A DNA stretch of 64,000 nucleotides, taken from positions 496,001-560,000 of the forward strand of contig NZ_JAEHFJ010000002.1 of assembly GCF_016406085.1 (NCBI RefSeq), written 5' to 3'. Below are positions 18,996 through 27,277 of the stretch, one piece after another. The notes beneath the pieces are model-generated. The model saw only the letters and a list, made by a program, of their open reading frames with translations. It was not told the DNA's origin and did no database searches. The DNA is from Aureibaculum flavum. GTDB lineage: Bacteria; Bacteroidota; Bacteroidia; Flavobacteriales; Flavobacteriaceae. A program made the position numbers and the translations under genes. Within the stretch, counting starts at the first letter, position 1. The number at the start of each line of letters is the position of its first letter.

Positions 18996-19790
18996 TTAGT
19001 TGATTTTAATATTGGAATTCATATTTCTAAGTATACTAACTACACTTTTGACAGCTAAAAAACTTGTCTTTGGGTTATTAGGACTTGGTTTATTTTCGGT
19101 ACGTGTATAAATTTTTCCAAAACCACCTTCACAAGTTACCTCATGCATGTTACTTTTAGTATTGGGGTCTGCAACTATCTTAATTAGTAAATCTTCACAT
19201 TTAGATGCAAAATAGATACTTGCAGCAACATTTATGTTTTTAGGAAATTGTTTTACCGCCTCACTAACTTTACCTTCCCAAATAGTCTGCTTAGTTTTTA
19301 TTGATAACAAATCAACCTTTGAATTATCAAAAAAAGGTGCTCCTTCTAAACTTTTAGGATGCTTTGTTGTCTCTAGTTTTACTGAAGTGATTTCGTCATT
19401 TACTGCTTTTATTGCATCGAGCCCAGCAATTGCACCTACAGGTAAAATTACCTCACAATTTTTCAACTTTTGTAAAATCATTTTGTTCTCATAAAGACCT
19501 CCTGTACTGATAATGACTAATTTCAAACCTGTACGATCTATTTCAGGAAATTTCAATATCTGAGTAACAACGTCCTTATTTGCACATTCAATAATTATGT
19601 CAACATCGTTAATTATATCCGTAGTAATATCCTTTCTAAATTGAATAGATTGATTTTTTATATTACTAAGCTCGTTATCAATTTCTTTTCGAGCTACTAC
19701 ATATCTTAACTCGAAACTAGGATTATTACAAATCCACTCAGCGAGATATTTACCAATATTTCCAAATCCTATTATAGCTATTCTTTTCAT
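18996..19790 (-). CDS. L-aspartate dehydrogenase-like enzyme
   Basis: A 264-residue cytosolic NAD(P)-binding protein. The Rossmann glycine motif is IIGFGNIGKYL at residues 5-15. Family marks of aspartate dehydrogenase (NadX type) follow: LPVGAIAGLDAIKA, FPKNINVAASI, ADPNTKSNMHEVTCEGGFG and the C-terminal NPKTSFLAVKSVVSILR. Known members oxidatively deaminate L-aspartate to iminosuccinate, which gives oxaloacetate and ammonia or feeds NAD synthesis. No nadA/nadC lies nearby, so a catabolic role after DASS import fits better here. It follows the transporter gene by 58 bp. Confidence 0.85.
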   Translation of the reverse strand: MKRIAIIGFGNIGKYLAEWICNNPSFELRYVVARKEIDNELSNIKNQSIQFRKDITTDIINDVDIIIECANKDVVTQILKFPEIDRTGLKLVIISTGGLYENKMILQKLKNCEVILPVGAIAGLDAIKAVNDEITSVKLETTKHPKSLEGAPFFDNSKVDLLSIKTKQTIWEGKVSEAVKQFPKNINVAASIYFASKCEDLLIKIVADPNTKSNMHEVTCEGGFGKIYTRTENKPSPNNPKTSFLAVKSVVSILRNMNSNIKIN

Positions 19791-19848
19791 GCGAATTTAA
19801 TTATTTAAGTAAAGTATTTTAATGGTTTACAAAACCTTTTGAATGTCA

Positions 19849-21303
19849 TTATTTAATAGGTGTGGTCAAGTCCCAAACCATTGGCAATACGATATAAACA
19901 ACCACGGTTAGAATGAAAATGGATATAATATTCAACCAAAAGCCTTTTTTCACCATGTCTTGCATCTCTAAATAACCAGAACCAAAAACTACTGCGTTAG
20001 GTGGCGTGGCTACTGGTAACATAAAAGCACATGAAGCAGCCAATGTTGCAGCAATCATCAAGTAATACGGATGAACACCTAAAACTGGTGCTAATGATGC
20101 TAAAACGGGCAATAAGATAGCTGTGGTTGCTATATTAGAAGTAATCTCGGTCATGAAATTCACTATAGTTATCAATATGAATAACAACAGAAAGAATGGC
20201 AATACTTGTAAAGCGGTAAGTTTGCTTCCTATCCAAAGGGCCAATCCGCTACTATCAAAACCATAAGCCAAGGTTAGTCCGCCACCAAATAAAAGTAATA
20301 TTCCCCAAGGAAGTTTAACAGCATCTTCCCAATCCATTAAATTCTTTCCTTTTTTGCGGGTGGGTAACAAAAACAGAATCATTACCGTACACAATGCAAT
20401 GATGGTATCATCCATTTTAGGGATAAATTTTTGTAATAGAAAAGAACGGGCTATCCAAGCAAAGGCAGTTACGGCAAATACAACCAATACTATTTTTTCT
20501 TCGTAGCCCATTTTCCCTAAGGCTTTTAACCTTGTAGCAATTTCAGTACGACCACCTGGAAATTCCTTTTGCTTAAAGGTAAATGCAAAATGAGTAAGGT
20601 AATACCAACATAAAAACAATAGAATTATAGCAATAGGAAATCCTAAAACAAACCATTCTGAAAAAGTGATTTCTTTACCATAGGTAGATTGCACTACTCC
20701 CGCTAAAACTAAATTTGTGGGTGTTCCTATTAGTGTCGCAATTCCGCCAATAGAGGCACTGTAGGCAATAGCTAGCATTAGTGCTTTACCAAAAATTTTA
20801 TTCTCATCTATTTCTGTTTCAGGATTATCATTTAATTGATATACAATCGCCATGGCAATAGGTAAAATAATTACAGCAGCGGCAGTATTCGATATCCACA
20901 TAGAAAGAAATGCTGTAGCCAACATAAAACCAAGTATGATGTTTATGACGTTAGTGCCAATAACATTTATAATGGTTAATGCAATTCGTCTATGTAAATT
21001 CCATTTTTCTATCGCAATAGCTAAAATAAATCCTCCCATATAAAGAAAGATATATTTATGCCCGTAAGAGGTTACTGTTTCAGGCAAACTTAAGCCTCCA
21101 GTTAACGGGAAAAGAATTATAGGTAATAATGCTGTAACGTAAATAGGAATAGCTTCTGTAATCCACCAAATAGCCACCCAAGCCACTGAGGCTAGCACAG
21201 CATTAGCAGTAACGGATAAATTTTCTGGATGGAAGAAAAATAAAATATAAAAGAAAACTAATGGTCCTAAAACGCGACCAATATTCTGTTTAGATAACTG
21301 CAT
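19849..21303 (-). CDS. DASS/SLC13-family sodium:dicarboxylate (anion) symporter
   Basis: A 484-residue polytopic membrane protein with about a dozen hydrophobic segments. It has the two internal-repeat SNT motifs of the DASS family: MWISNTAAAVIILP in the N-terminal half and TEITSNIATTAILLP in the C-terminal half, plus TLIGTPTNLVLAG. Characterised members carry C4-dicarboxylates, citrate or sulfate with sodium. Between an aspartate racemase and an aspartate dehydrogenase, aspartate or a related dicarboxylate is the most likely cargo (inference); with sulfatases in the locus, sulfate is an alternative. It starts 1 bp after the racemase stop, so co-expression is likely. Confidence 0.9.
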   Translation of the reverse strand: MQLSKQNIGRVLGPLVFFYILFFFHPENLSVTANAVLASVAWVAIWWITEAIPIYVTALLPIILFPLTGGLSLPETVTSYGHKYIFLYMGGFILAIAIEKWNLHRRIALTIINVIGTNVINIILGFMLATAFLSMWISNTAAAVIILPIAMAIVYQLNDNPETEIDENKIFGKALMLAIAYSASIGGIATLIGTPTNLVLAGVVQSTYGKEITFSEWFVLGFPIAIILLFLCWYYLTHFAFTFKQKEFPGGRTEIATRLKALGKMGYEEKIVLVVFAVTAFAWIARSFLLQKFIPKMDDTIIALCTVMILFLLPTRKKGKNLMDWEDAVKLPWGILLLFGGGLTLAYGFDSSGLALWIGSKLTALQVLPFFLLLFILITIVNFMTEITSNIATTAILLPVLASLAPVLGVHPYYLMIAATLAASCAFMLPVATPPNAVVFGSGYLEMQDMVKKGFWLNIISIFILTVVVYIVLPMVWDLTTPIK

Positions 21304-21304
21304 A

Positions 21305-22114
21305 TTATTTTTTTAAAATATATTCTACACCTGCATTTGAATGAATCTTAGTTGTATTAAACACTACGATATCAACATCTTCTGGAAAAATCATTAATGG
21401 AAATTCTGTACAACCCAAAATCACCCCTTCAGCACCTTGTTTCCTAGCTTTTTCTATAACACTCATTACATAATCTTTTGAAGATGGTACAATGCTGCCA
21501 TAGGTAAGTTCTTCAATAATAATTCTATGCAATTCATCAATTTCTGATTGTTCTTCAGGAACTAAAACCTCTATTCCATTATCTTCAATTCTTTTTGTAA
21601 TAAAAGTTTCTTCCATGCTATACTTGGTACCTAAGAATAGCACTTTTTTTATATCCTTTTTGTGAATTTCCTTAGCTGTGGCATCCGCAATATGAATAAT
21701 TGAAAAATCTAATGCTTGCTGAACCTTATCATAAACTTTATGTGGAGTATTTGCACAGAAAAGTACAGAGGTTGCTCCTCCTCTATTTAAACTGTTCGCA
21801 GCTTTTACAAGCATATGTGCAATAGAGTCCCATTTGTTTTCAATTTGAAAACGATGCACCTCTGCCTGATTTAGCGTGTACACCAATAACGGCGGATTTG
21901 TATTATTACCATAGTGGTCATTTACAGATTGATTGATCATACTATAATATTCAATGGTAGAATGCCAAGAAGTACCTCCAATTAATCCTAATGTCTTCAT
22001 TTTTGGAACCTCTTTTTCTTCAGTATCAATTCTTGCCATAGTATTTTTTTTAGTTTCATTACATGACATTAGAATTAAAAGTAAAAAGCAGTAGTAATAT
22101 ATTTTCATAATCAT
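21305..22114 (-). CDS. Aspartate/glutamate racemase-family lipoprotein
   Basis: A 269-residue protein whose racemase domain begins at MKTLGLIGGTSW (residue 39). Both catalytic cysteines are present, Cys120 in LFCANTPH and Cys235 in LGCTEFPL, so a cofactor-independent two-base racemase is expected. Unlike typical cytosolic members it begins with a lipoprotein signal ending LILMSC (Cys18) and a short linker, placing it in the periplasm or at the membrane. Translation from Met39 would give a cytosolic form, but the decayed paralogue at 14272-14549 also has a lipobox, which argues for export. It sits 47 bp after the alpha/beta hydrolase and 1 bp before DASS. Confidence 0.85.
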   Translation of the reverse strand: MIMKIYYYCFLLLILMSCNETKKNTMARIDTEEKEVPKMKTLGLIGGTSWHSTIEYYSMINQSVNDHYGNNTNPPLLVYTLNQAEVHRFQIENKWDSIAHMLVKAANSLNRGGATSVLFCANTPHKVYDKVQQALDFSIIHIADATAKEIHKKDIKKVLFLGTKYSMEETFITKRIEDNGIEVLVPEEQSEIDELHRIIIEELTYGSIVPSSKDYVMSVIEKARKQGAEGVILGCTEFPLMIFPEDVDIVVFNTTKIHSNAGVEYILKK

Positions 22115-22161
22115 GTATGTATAAACTAACTATCATTTCCTTCGATAGAAAATATCGAAAC

Positions 22162-23052
22162 CTAATTCCCTTTTCCTAATAATTCAATCCATTGTTCGTT
22201 GTACCCTAAATTTCGAACACCATTAGAATGTGCTCTTTTCCCTTCTGGAACCTCTAAATCAAAACCATAGATGTGATCTTCAGGAATATTCATGGCTTTA
22301 TATGTTTGTATTATGGTCTCGGCTGTAGGTTCTTTTTTATGGTAGGTACCATAATAACGGTCTGTTGGAGTTACGCTAGGATTAGAATACCACTTCGCTA
22401 TTTTATTTTTAGCGGAATAATCCCAACCACCTGAAAAATCTATTACTCTGGCCACTAAATGTGTTTTTGCTATGAATGCAGACATACCGCCACCTTGAGA
22501 TTGACCTGCTAATGCAATTTCACTCCATTTGGGAGCATTATTTTCTAAAAAACGATTCCAATTGCCTCGTTTGTCATGCTCTGCCAAGTACATTAATAGC
22601 TTTACTACTCTATTTTCAATAGCATCGTATGAAGCATCTTCGATTAGTGTAAATTCTGTATTACCATACACTCGCCAATTTCTAAAATCTGCCGCACAAT
22701 TTGAATTTTCTGCTAAATTTTCACCTTTACAAATTCGTGCAATTGCAGGTGTATTGATATAGGATAAATTAATCACAGCATACCCTTGTTTAATAGCGGT
22801 AGCAAATAAATTCATAGGACCTTTTAGTGCTATGCCATTTGTTCCCGGGATAAAGAGTAACAGTTTTCCTTGTTCTATGGATGGATTATAGGCTACAAAA
22901 TGTGGGGTATCTGCATTCTTAATTCTACTATCTGTTTGTGATGGTTTAATCTTTAAAATAACTTGAGGTTTAGGAAACAGAATGCTATCCTGTGCATTTA
23001 CAAGAACATAACTAAACAGCATAAAAATGGTTATCAATAATCGGTGCTTCAT
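22162..23052 (-). CDS. Secreted alpha/beta hydrolase of the aspartate locus
   Basis: A 296-residue protein with a signal peptide ending near VLVNAQ. GQSQGGG is the nucleophile elbow, IDFSGGWDY may hold the acid, and EGKRAHSNGVRN near the C-terminus probably supplies the catalytic His; LLLFIPGTNG is a plausible oxyanion segment. This is an alpha/beta hydrolase of unassigned specificity, perhaps an esterase. Two pairs of cysteines (RICKGEN...NSNCAADF) could form a disulfide. A second copy with a premature stop is at 17747-18643. It lies 27 bp after the creatininase-family gene. Confidence 0.75.
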   Translation of the reverse strand: MKHRLLITIFMLFSYVLVNAQDSILFPKPQVILKIKPSQTDSRIKNADTPHFVAYNPSIEQGKLLLFIPGTNGIALKGPMNLFATAIKQGYAVINLSYINTPAIARICKGENLAENSNCAADFRNWRVYGNTEFTLIEDASYDAIENRVVKLLMYLAEHDKRGNWNRFLENNAPKWSEIALAGQSQGGGMSAFIAKTHLVARVIDFSGGWDYSAKNKIAKWYSNPSVTPTDRYYGTYHKKEPTAETIIQTYKAMNIPEDHIYGFDLEVPEGKRAHSNGVRNLGYNEQWIELLGKGN

Positions 23053-23079
23053 ATTTATAATTCTTTAGATGTTTAGTAT

Positions 23080-23943
23080 TTAATTCCGTGCTAATTCATT
23101 CCATTTGTCAATGAATTTAGAACATGCTTCTACCATTCGTTTAGTATTCTTTTCTCCTCTTTCCAAAGTTGCTTCATTCGGATTTATTTCTCCCCAAACA
23201 CCAGTTTCCGTCATTTCTTTGGTTGATGTTTTTTTACCCGTTTCTTTTGCTTTTAATCCTTCAGCAAGAAATAACATTTTAGCGGTAGTTTCTTCATTAA
23301 TAACCTCTGGAAGCATTTTTTGTAAATGCTCCGGAAGCTTTAATTTTGGAGTAGTTGATTTTTCAATTTCTACCAAGCTAGGCATCAAATACATACAATC
23401 GGAAGTTTCACCAGTACCTGCATGTCTGTCTAAAGCTATTGCTTTCTCTATTTCTTCTGATTTTAGAAAAGGGGTAATTGCTACACTATAATCAACCGCA
23501 ACGGCTGCGGTTTTTTGATTAATTTGATCCACTAAAAAAGTGGTGATTGCTCTATTTCCACCATGAGAATTCATAAATATAAACCGCTTAAACCCATGAT
23601 GCACAAGACTTTCAACAGTTTCTATATGTACTTTTAGAATTGTCTCTGCACTCAACGTAATTGTACCTGGAAATGCCATGTGATATGGAGATTGCCCCGC
23701 CATTAAAACAGGTGCTACCAAAATATCTCGCTCTTGGGCAATTAGTTTACAAAGTTCTACTCCATTGATAAAATCTGTTCCAATAGGTAAATGACTTGAA
23801 TGCTGTTCTAAAGCACCAATAGGAATAATCACTAAATCTGAATTGGTTAAAAAAGTCTCCACTTCTGGTACTGTCATGTGTGGCAAATAGTTTTTAACTT
23901 TTACTTCTTTCCACAGGGGATTTTTTTTCGATGTTACTGTCAT
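23080..23943 (-). CDS. Creatininase-family amidohydrolase
   Basis: A 287-residue protein with the family's metal motifs: IPIGALEQHSSHLPIGTD (Glu46, His48, His51, Asp57), MNSHGGNRA and HAGTGETSDCMYLMP. These match the two-metal site of creatinine amidohydrolase and relatives, which open cyclic or linear amides. No signal peptide is present, so it is probably cytosolic. The exact substrate is not evident; creatinine, a lactam or a modified amide are all possible. It lies in the operon between a lipoprotein amidohydrolase (22 bp upstream) and the alpha/beta hydrolase. Confidence 0.85.
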   Translation of the reverse strand: MTVTSKKNPLWKEVKVKNYLPHMTVPEVETFLTNSDLVIIPIGALEQHSSHLPIGTDFINGVELCKLIAQERDILVAPVLMAGQSPYHMAFPGTITLSAETILKVHIETVESLVHHGFKRFIFMNSHGGNRAITTFLVDQINQKTAAVAVDYSVAITPFLKSEEIEKAIALDRHAGTGETSDCMYLMPSLVEIEKSTTPKLKLPEHLQKMLPEVINEETTAKMLFLAEGLKAKETGKKTSTKEMTETGVWGEINPNEATLERGEKNTKRMVEACSKFIDKWNELARN

Positions 23944-23965
23944 TTAAAAATAATTTATGTGATAA

Positions 23966-26044
23966 TTAGTCTCTAGTTGGCTTAAAATCTGCAGCAATCC
24001 ATAATGGCTCACTTTCATAATAATTACCATTGGTTATTACTGCAGTTACTGTTCTAATGTTTGAAATATCAATTAAAGGGTTCTTATCTAAAATGGCGAT
24101 ATCAGCCTCTTTGCCTACCTCTAAGGTACCTGTTTCATTGCCCATACCCATGGCTTCGGCGGGAATGATAGTCGCTGTTCGAATAGCTTCTAATGGAGTT
24201 AGTCCACCATATTTTTGATAAATCTCTATTTCTAAAAAAAGTCCAAATCCTGGAGCGAAATTATCAGTTCCAGCAACTACAGGAACCCCTGCCTTAAAAA
24301 ATTTCCCGATAACTTCTAAGGATTTTATAACGTTTTCCTTTGCCTTTTTTGCACGTGCTTCACTCACACCGCTTCTAAACAGTTTTCCTTCAAACAGTTC
24401 ATAAGCCATTCTTTCTGCATCGGGCTCAATAGTTTTCATTTTTTCGCCTCTTGGCATAGTTCGTATCATACTAAGCCCTAATGTTGGGTCTAAAACGGTA
24501 CCGTGTTTTAAAAAAAACGCGATTGCATTATTTATTTGAGCATCTGTAATTTCGTTTTCCGCCATATAATTGGCACCTAACTCAGATATCTTTTTATCAG
24601 GAAATAATACGGCAAGGATTCTAGTGGAATGGCTTAACATATCCATTCCACTCTCTACCGCATCATTTGCATTATTGACAAGAGCAGGTACATGACCAGT
24701 TACCGTCATCCCAACTTTGTGTGCTTCATCTGCCAATATTTTTAGTATATCGGGTGCTATTGATGTGTATACTTTAATTTGCTTATATCCATTTTTATGA
24801 TACATCGCCACAACCTCCTTGGCTTGTTCAGGTGAAGTTGCTCTAACAACGCCATTCCCTTTTGCTCCAGGACCATCGGTCATTCCTGCTAAAATAATAT
24901 CTGGACCTAATGCTCCATCATTGGCTATGGCATCTCTAAATGCCGTTGCAAATTCCAATTCATTTCCATTATCACGAATAGTGGTAACTCCTCCCGCTAA
25001 ATACGCTGGTGCCCATTGTACTTGATTTGAATGTGCATGCATATCCCACAGCCCAGGTATAAGCGTCTTACCTTTTACATCAATAACATCAGCTCCCTCT
25101 GGTATTTCAATTTCGGTGCTTTTACCAATACTTTTAATTTTTCCGTTTTCTATAAGCAAGGTCATATTTTTTTTTGTTTCCTCGCTGAATCCATCAACAA
25201 TATCCCCTCCAACCAAAGCAGTTATTGTAGCCTGTTCTTTTTTTAAGTTTTTAGTATATGTAGACAGAGCATCCATTTGCTCTGTTACATTGCCTGCAAT
25301 AAATACCGGTAAAGCTTCTTCATATCCTTTTCTAATCATTTCTCTTATTTGGGTATTCGCTTTAACCAGGGCTATTAAGTTTTTAGACTCATCTAACCAA
25401 ACAGTTCTACCTCCCCAATTGATACCTTCAACTACATACCTATCTAAAGTTATTTTTTTACCTTTTATTTCAACGACATCTTGCCCTTTATGCGTAATTG
25501 ACACCTCTCCTCTTGGTAAGGTTGACACACCACTTTTTAAATCATTTTTAAAACAGTAATGATACAGCATCATCTCCATAGCTGCTGGAATATTACTATG
25601 TAAAGGAAAATAAGCGTCTGGAGCCTTCACTGTAACTACATCAAAATGTTTTTCCCAAATAGAAACCATGTTATCATCACTAATTTCCATTTTAAAAATA
25701 TTGGTTGTGTCCTTATTTGTTAAACGTCTACTGCTATAATAAGTTGGCACTAAGTCTTTAGTCATCCTTAATTCAGCCTCTACACCAGTAATGCGACCTC
25801 TTTCATTTTCACCTTGTAATGACTTTACAATTACCCCATCATCATTTGATTTAATAGTATACGTTTCTTCTCCTATTGGAGATTGCCTTCTATGGACAAT
25901 AAAAGCTCCTTCTTCATCCACATTATCCCAAGTTGTATCAGGAGTTGAATTTGGAGCACAGGAAGCTAGTATGACTAAGAAGAACACCCCTAAAAAATTC
26001 ATTGCATTTTTTACTTTATGTTTAAATTGAATAGATTGTTTCAT
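23966..26044 (-). CDS. Lipoprotein amidohydrolase (imidazolonepropionase/Xaa-dipeptidase-like)
   Basis: A 692-residue protein with lipobox LASC (Cys29), so periplasm- or surface-anchored. A unique beta-rich region spans about 30-265 and an amidohydrolase-superfamily domain the rest. Metal ligands are visible: HAH (His336, His338) in GLWDMHAHS, a Lys in IKVYTSI, His in VTGHVPAL, His in MLSHSTRI, and Asp in AGTDNFAPGF. This arrangement is shared with periplasmic dipeptidases that cleave C-terminal amino acids, consistent with release of aspartate from a peptide or amide. Another initiator, Met15, would give a better signal peptide. A paralogue is at 27278-29269. Confidence 0.85.
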   Translation of the reverse strand: MKQSIQFKHKVKNAMNFLGVFFLVILASCAPNSTPDTTWDNVDEEGAFIVHRRQSPIGEETYTIKSNDDGVIVKSLQGENERGRITGVEAELRMTKDLVPTYYSSRRLTNKDTTNIFKMEISDDNMVSIWEKHFDVVTVKAPDAYFPLHSNIPAAMEMMLYHYCFKNDLKSGVSTLPRGEVSITHKGQDVVEIKGKKITLDRYVVEGINWGGRTVWLDESKNLIALVKANTQIREMIRKGYEEALPVFIAGNVTEQMDALSTYTKNLKKEQATITALVGGDIVDGFSEETKKNMTLLIENGKIKSIGKSTEIEIPEGADVIDVKGKTLIPGLWDMHAHSNQVQWAPAYLAGGVTTIRDNGNELEFATAFRDAIANDGALGPDIILAGMTDGPGAKGNGVVRATSPEQAKEVVAMYHKNGYKQIKVYTSIAPDILKILADEAHKVGMTVTGHVPALVNNANDAVESGMDMLSHSTRILAVLFPDKKISELGANYMAENEITDAQINNAIAFFLKHGTVLDPTLGLSMIRTMPRGEKMKTIEPDAERMAYELFEGKLFRSGVSEARAKKAKENVIKSLEVIGKFFKAGVPVVAGTDNFAPGFGLFLEIEIYQKYGGLTPLEAIRTATIIPAEAMGMGNETGTLEVGKEADIAILDKNPLIDISNIRTVTAVITNGNYYESEPLWIAADFKPTRD

Positions 26045-26109
26045 AATGACTTGGTTTGTTTTATTATTAAGATGTTGTAGTTAATACGTGCAAATACAAT
26101 GAAAATAGA

Positions 26110-27231
26110 CTACGGAAAATAAGGCTTGTATCTATTAAAATAATAGACATTCAGCTCATCTGAATTACTTTCGATAATATCTAATTTACCATCTCCATTT
26201 AAGTCGACAGTCATAATATCATAGGTATTAAATTCTTTTTTACTCAATGTGCTTTTTTTCCAAACTTTTCCTTTTTCACTATTAATAAAAACGGTATTCG
26301 GAGCTCCTACATTACCAATAACAATATCGATATCACTATCTGAGTCTAAATCTCCTACTGCAATGGAATATGATTTATCAGAACTTGAATCAAACTCATA
26401 CTTTTGGTTATAATTTTTTCCTTGATCACTTAAATATATAATGTTAGGTTCTCCAATATTTGCTGTAATTATATCTGCCCAACCATCATTATTCAAGTCG
26501 ACTATAGCCACAGATCTAGTATTATCTTTGCCAGTACCATAGGGCGTTTTATTAGTGAATTTTAAATTTCCATCGCTGAGATACACAAAATTTTGTTGCT
26601 CATCTCTATTGGCTAAAATTAAGTCTTTATGACCATCATTATTCATATCAGCCACCTCAACATCTATAGTTGAATCTTTTTTAGAGCCAAAACCAATGAT
26701 TTTGGTAAAATTGCCTTTTCCATTATTTAAGCATATTTCATTTTCCTTTCCTCGATTTGTAATTATTATGTCCATATCTCCATCACCATCTATATCTGAA
26801 ACAATAATATTCCTGGTAGGGGCATATTTTTCACCAAAACTCGCTCCTTTCGTGAAATTCCCTTTTCCGTCGTTTAAAAAAATATAATTTGGAGCCATAT
26901 CATTACCTACTGCAATATCTAAATCTCCATCATTATCGAAATCAGCAAGCTCCGTAGAATAACTTGTCTCTTGCTCATCTCCCAGCACCTGTGACACCGT
27001 AAAAACTCCTCTACTATTATTGAAAAACACTCGATTTTGACCAGGCCAATGTCTTCCATTAGCAATAAGTACGTCATTATCACCATCATTATCAATATCA
27101 CCTACATCAATTGATGCCGTACGTTCTTTATGAGTACCCAGTATTAATCTACCACTAGTAAAGAATTCGGACGTCTGCCCAAAGCTAATAGTTGTAAAAA
27201 GTAAAAGCAGAAAAATTTGTAAAAATTTCAT
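26110..27231 (-). CDS. Secreted FG-GAP/VCBS beta-propeller protein
   Basis: The frame opens upstream at 27306, but the ATG at 27231 begins a proper signal peptide (MKFLQIFLLLLFTTISFGQ), so this start is preferred; it also avoids overlapping the upstream gene. Residues 40 onward contain seven repeats with a Ca-binding DxDxDG-like loop: DIDNDGDND, DFDNDGDLD, DIDGDGDMD, DMNNDGHKD, DLNNDGWAD, DLDSDSDID and DLNGDGKLD. Seven repeats fit a seven-bladed integrin-like propeller. It is probably a binding or scaffold component of the surface machinery; no catalytic residue is apparent. It lies between two amidohydrolase genes. Confidence 0.8.
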   Translation of the reverse strand: MKFLQIFLLLLFTTISFGQTSEFFTSGRLILGTHKERTASIDVGDIDNDGDNDVLIANGRHWPGQNRVFFNNSRGVFTVSQVLGDEQETSYSTELADFDNDGDLDIAVGNDMAPNYIFLNDGKGNFTKGASFGEKYAPTRNIIVSDIDGDGDMDIIITNRGKENEICLNNGKGNFTKIIGFGSKKDSTIDVEVADMNNDGHKDLILANRDEQQNFVYLSDGNLKFTNKTPYGTGKDNTRSVAIVDLNNDGWADIITANIGEPNIIYLSDQGKNYNQKYEFDSSSDKSYSIAVGDLDSDSDIDIVIGNVGAPNTVFINSEKGKVWKKSTLSKKEFNTYDIMTVDLNGDGKLDIIESNSDELNVYYFNRYKPYFP

Positions 27232-27277
27232 TATAGTTCTATTTAAAATTAATAATTGAATTCGCTTTAAAAAAAGC

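Noticed and set aside
25116-25559. A long plus-strand ORF opposite the lipoprotein amidohydrolase gene, and similar ORFs opposite susC and ftsA.
   Set aside because: All are antisense shadows of well-supported genes with intact family motifs and show no independent features.
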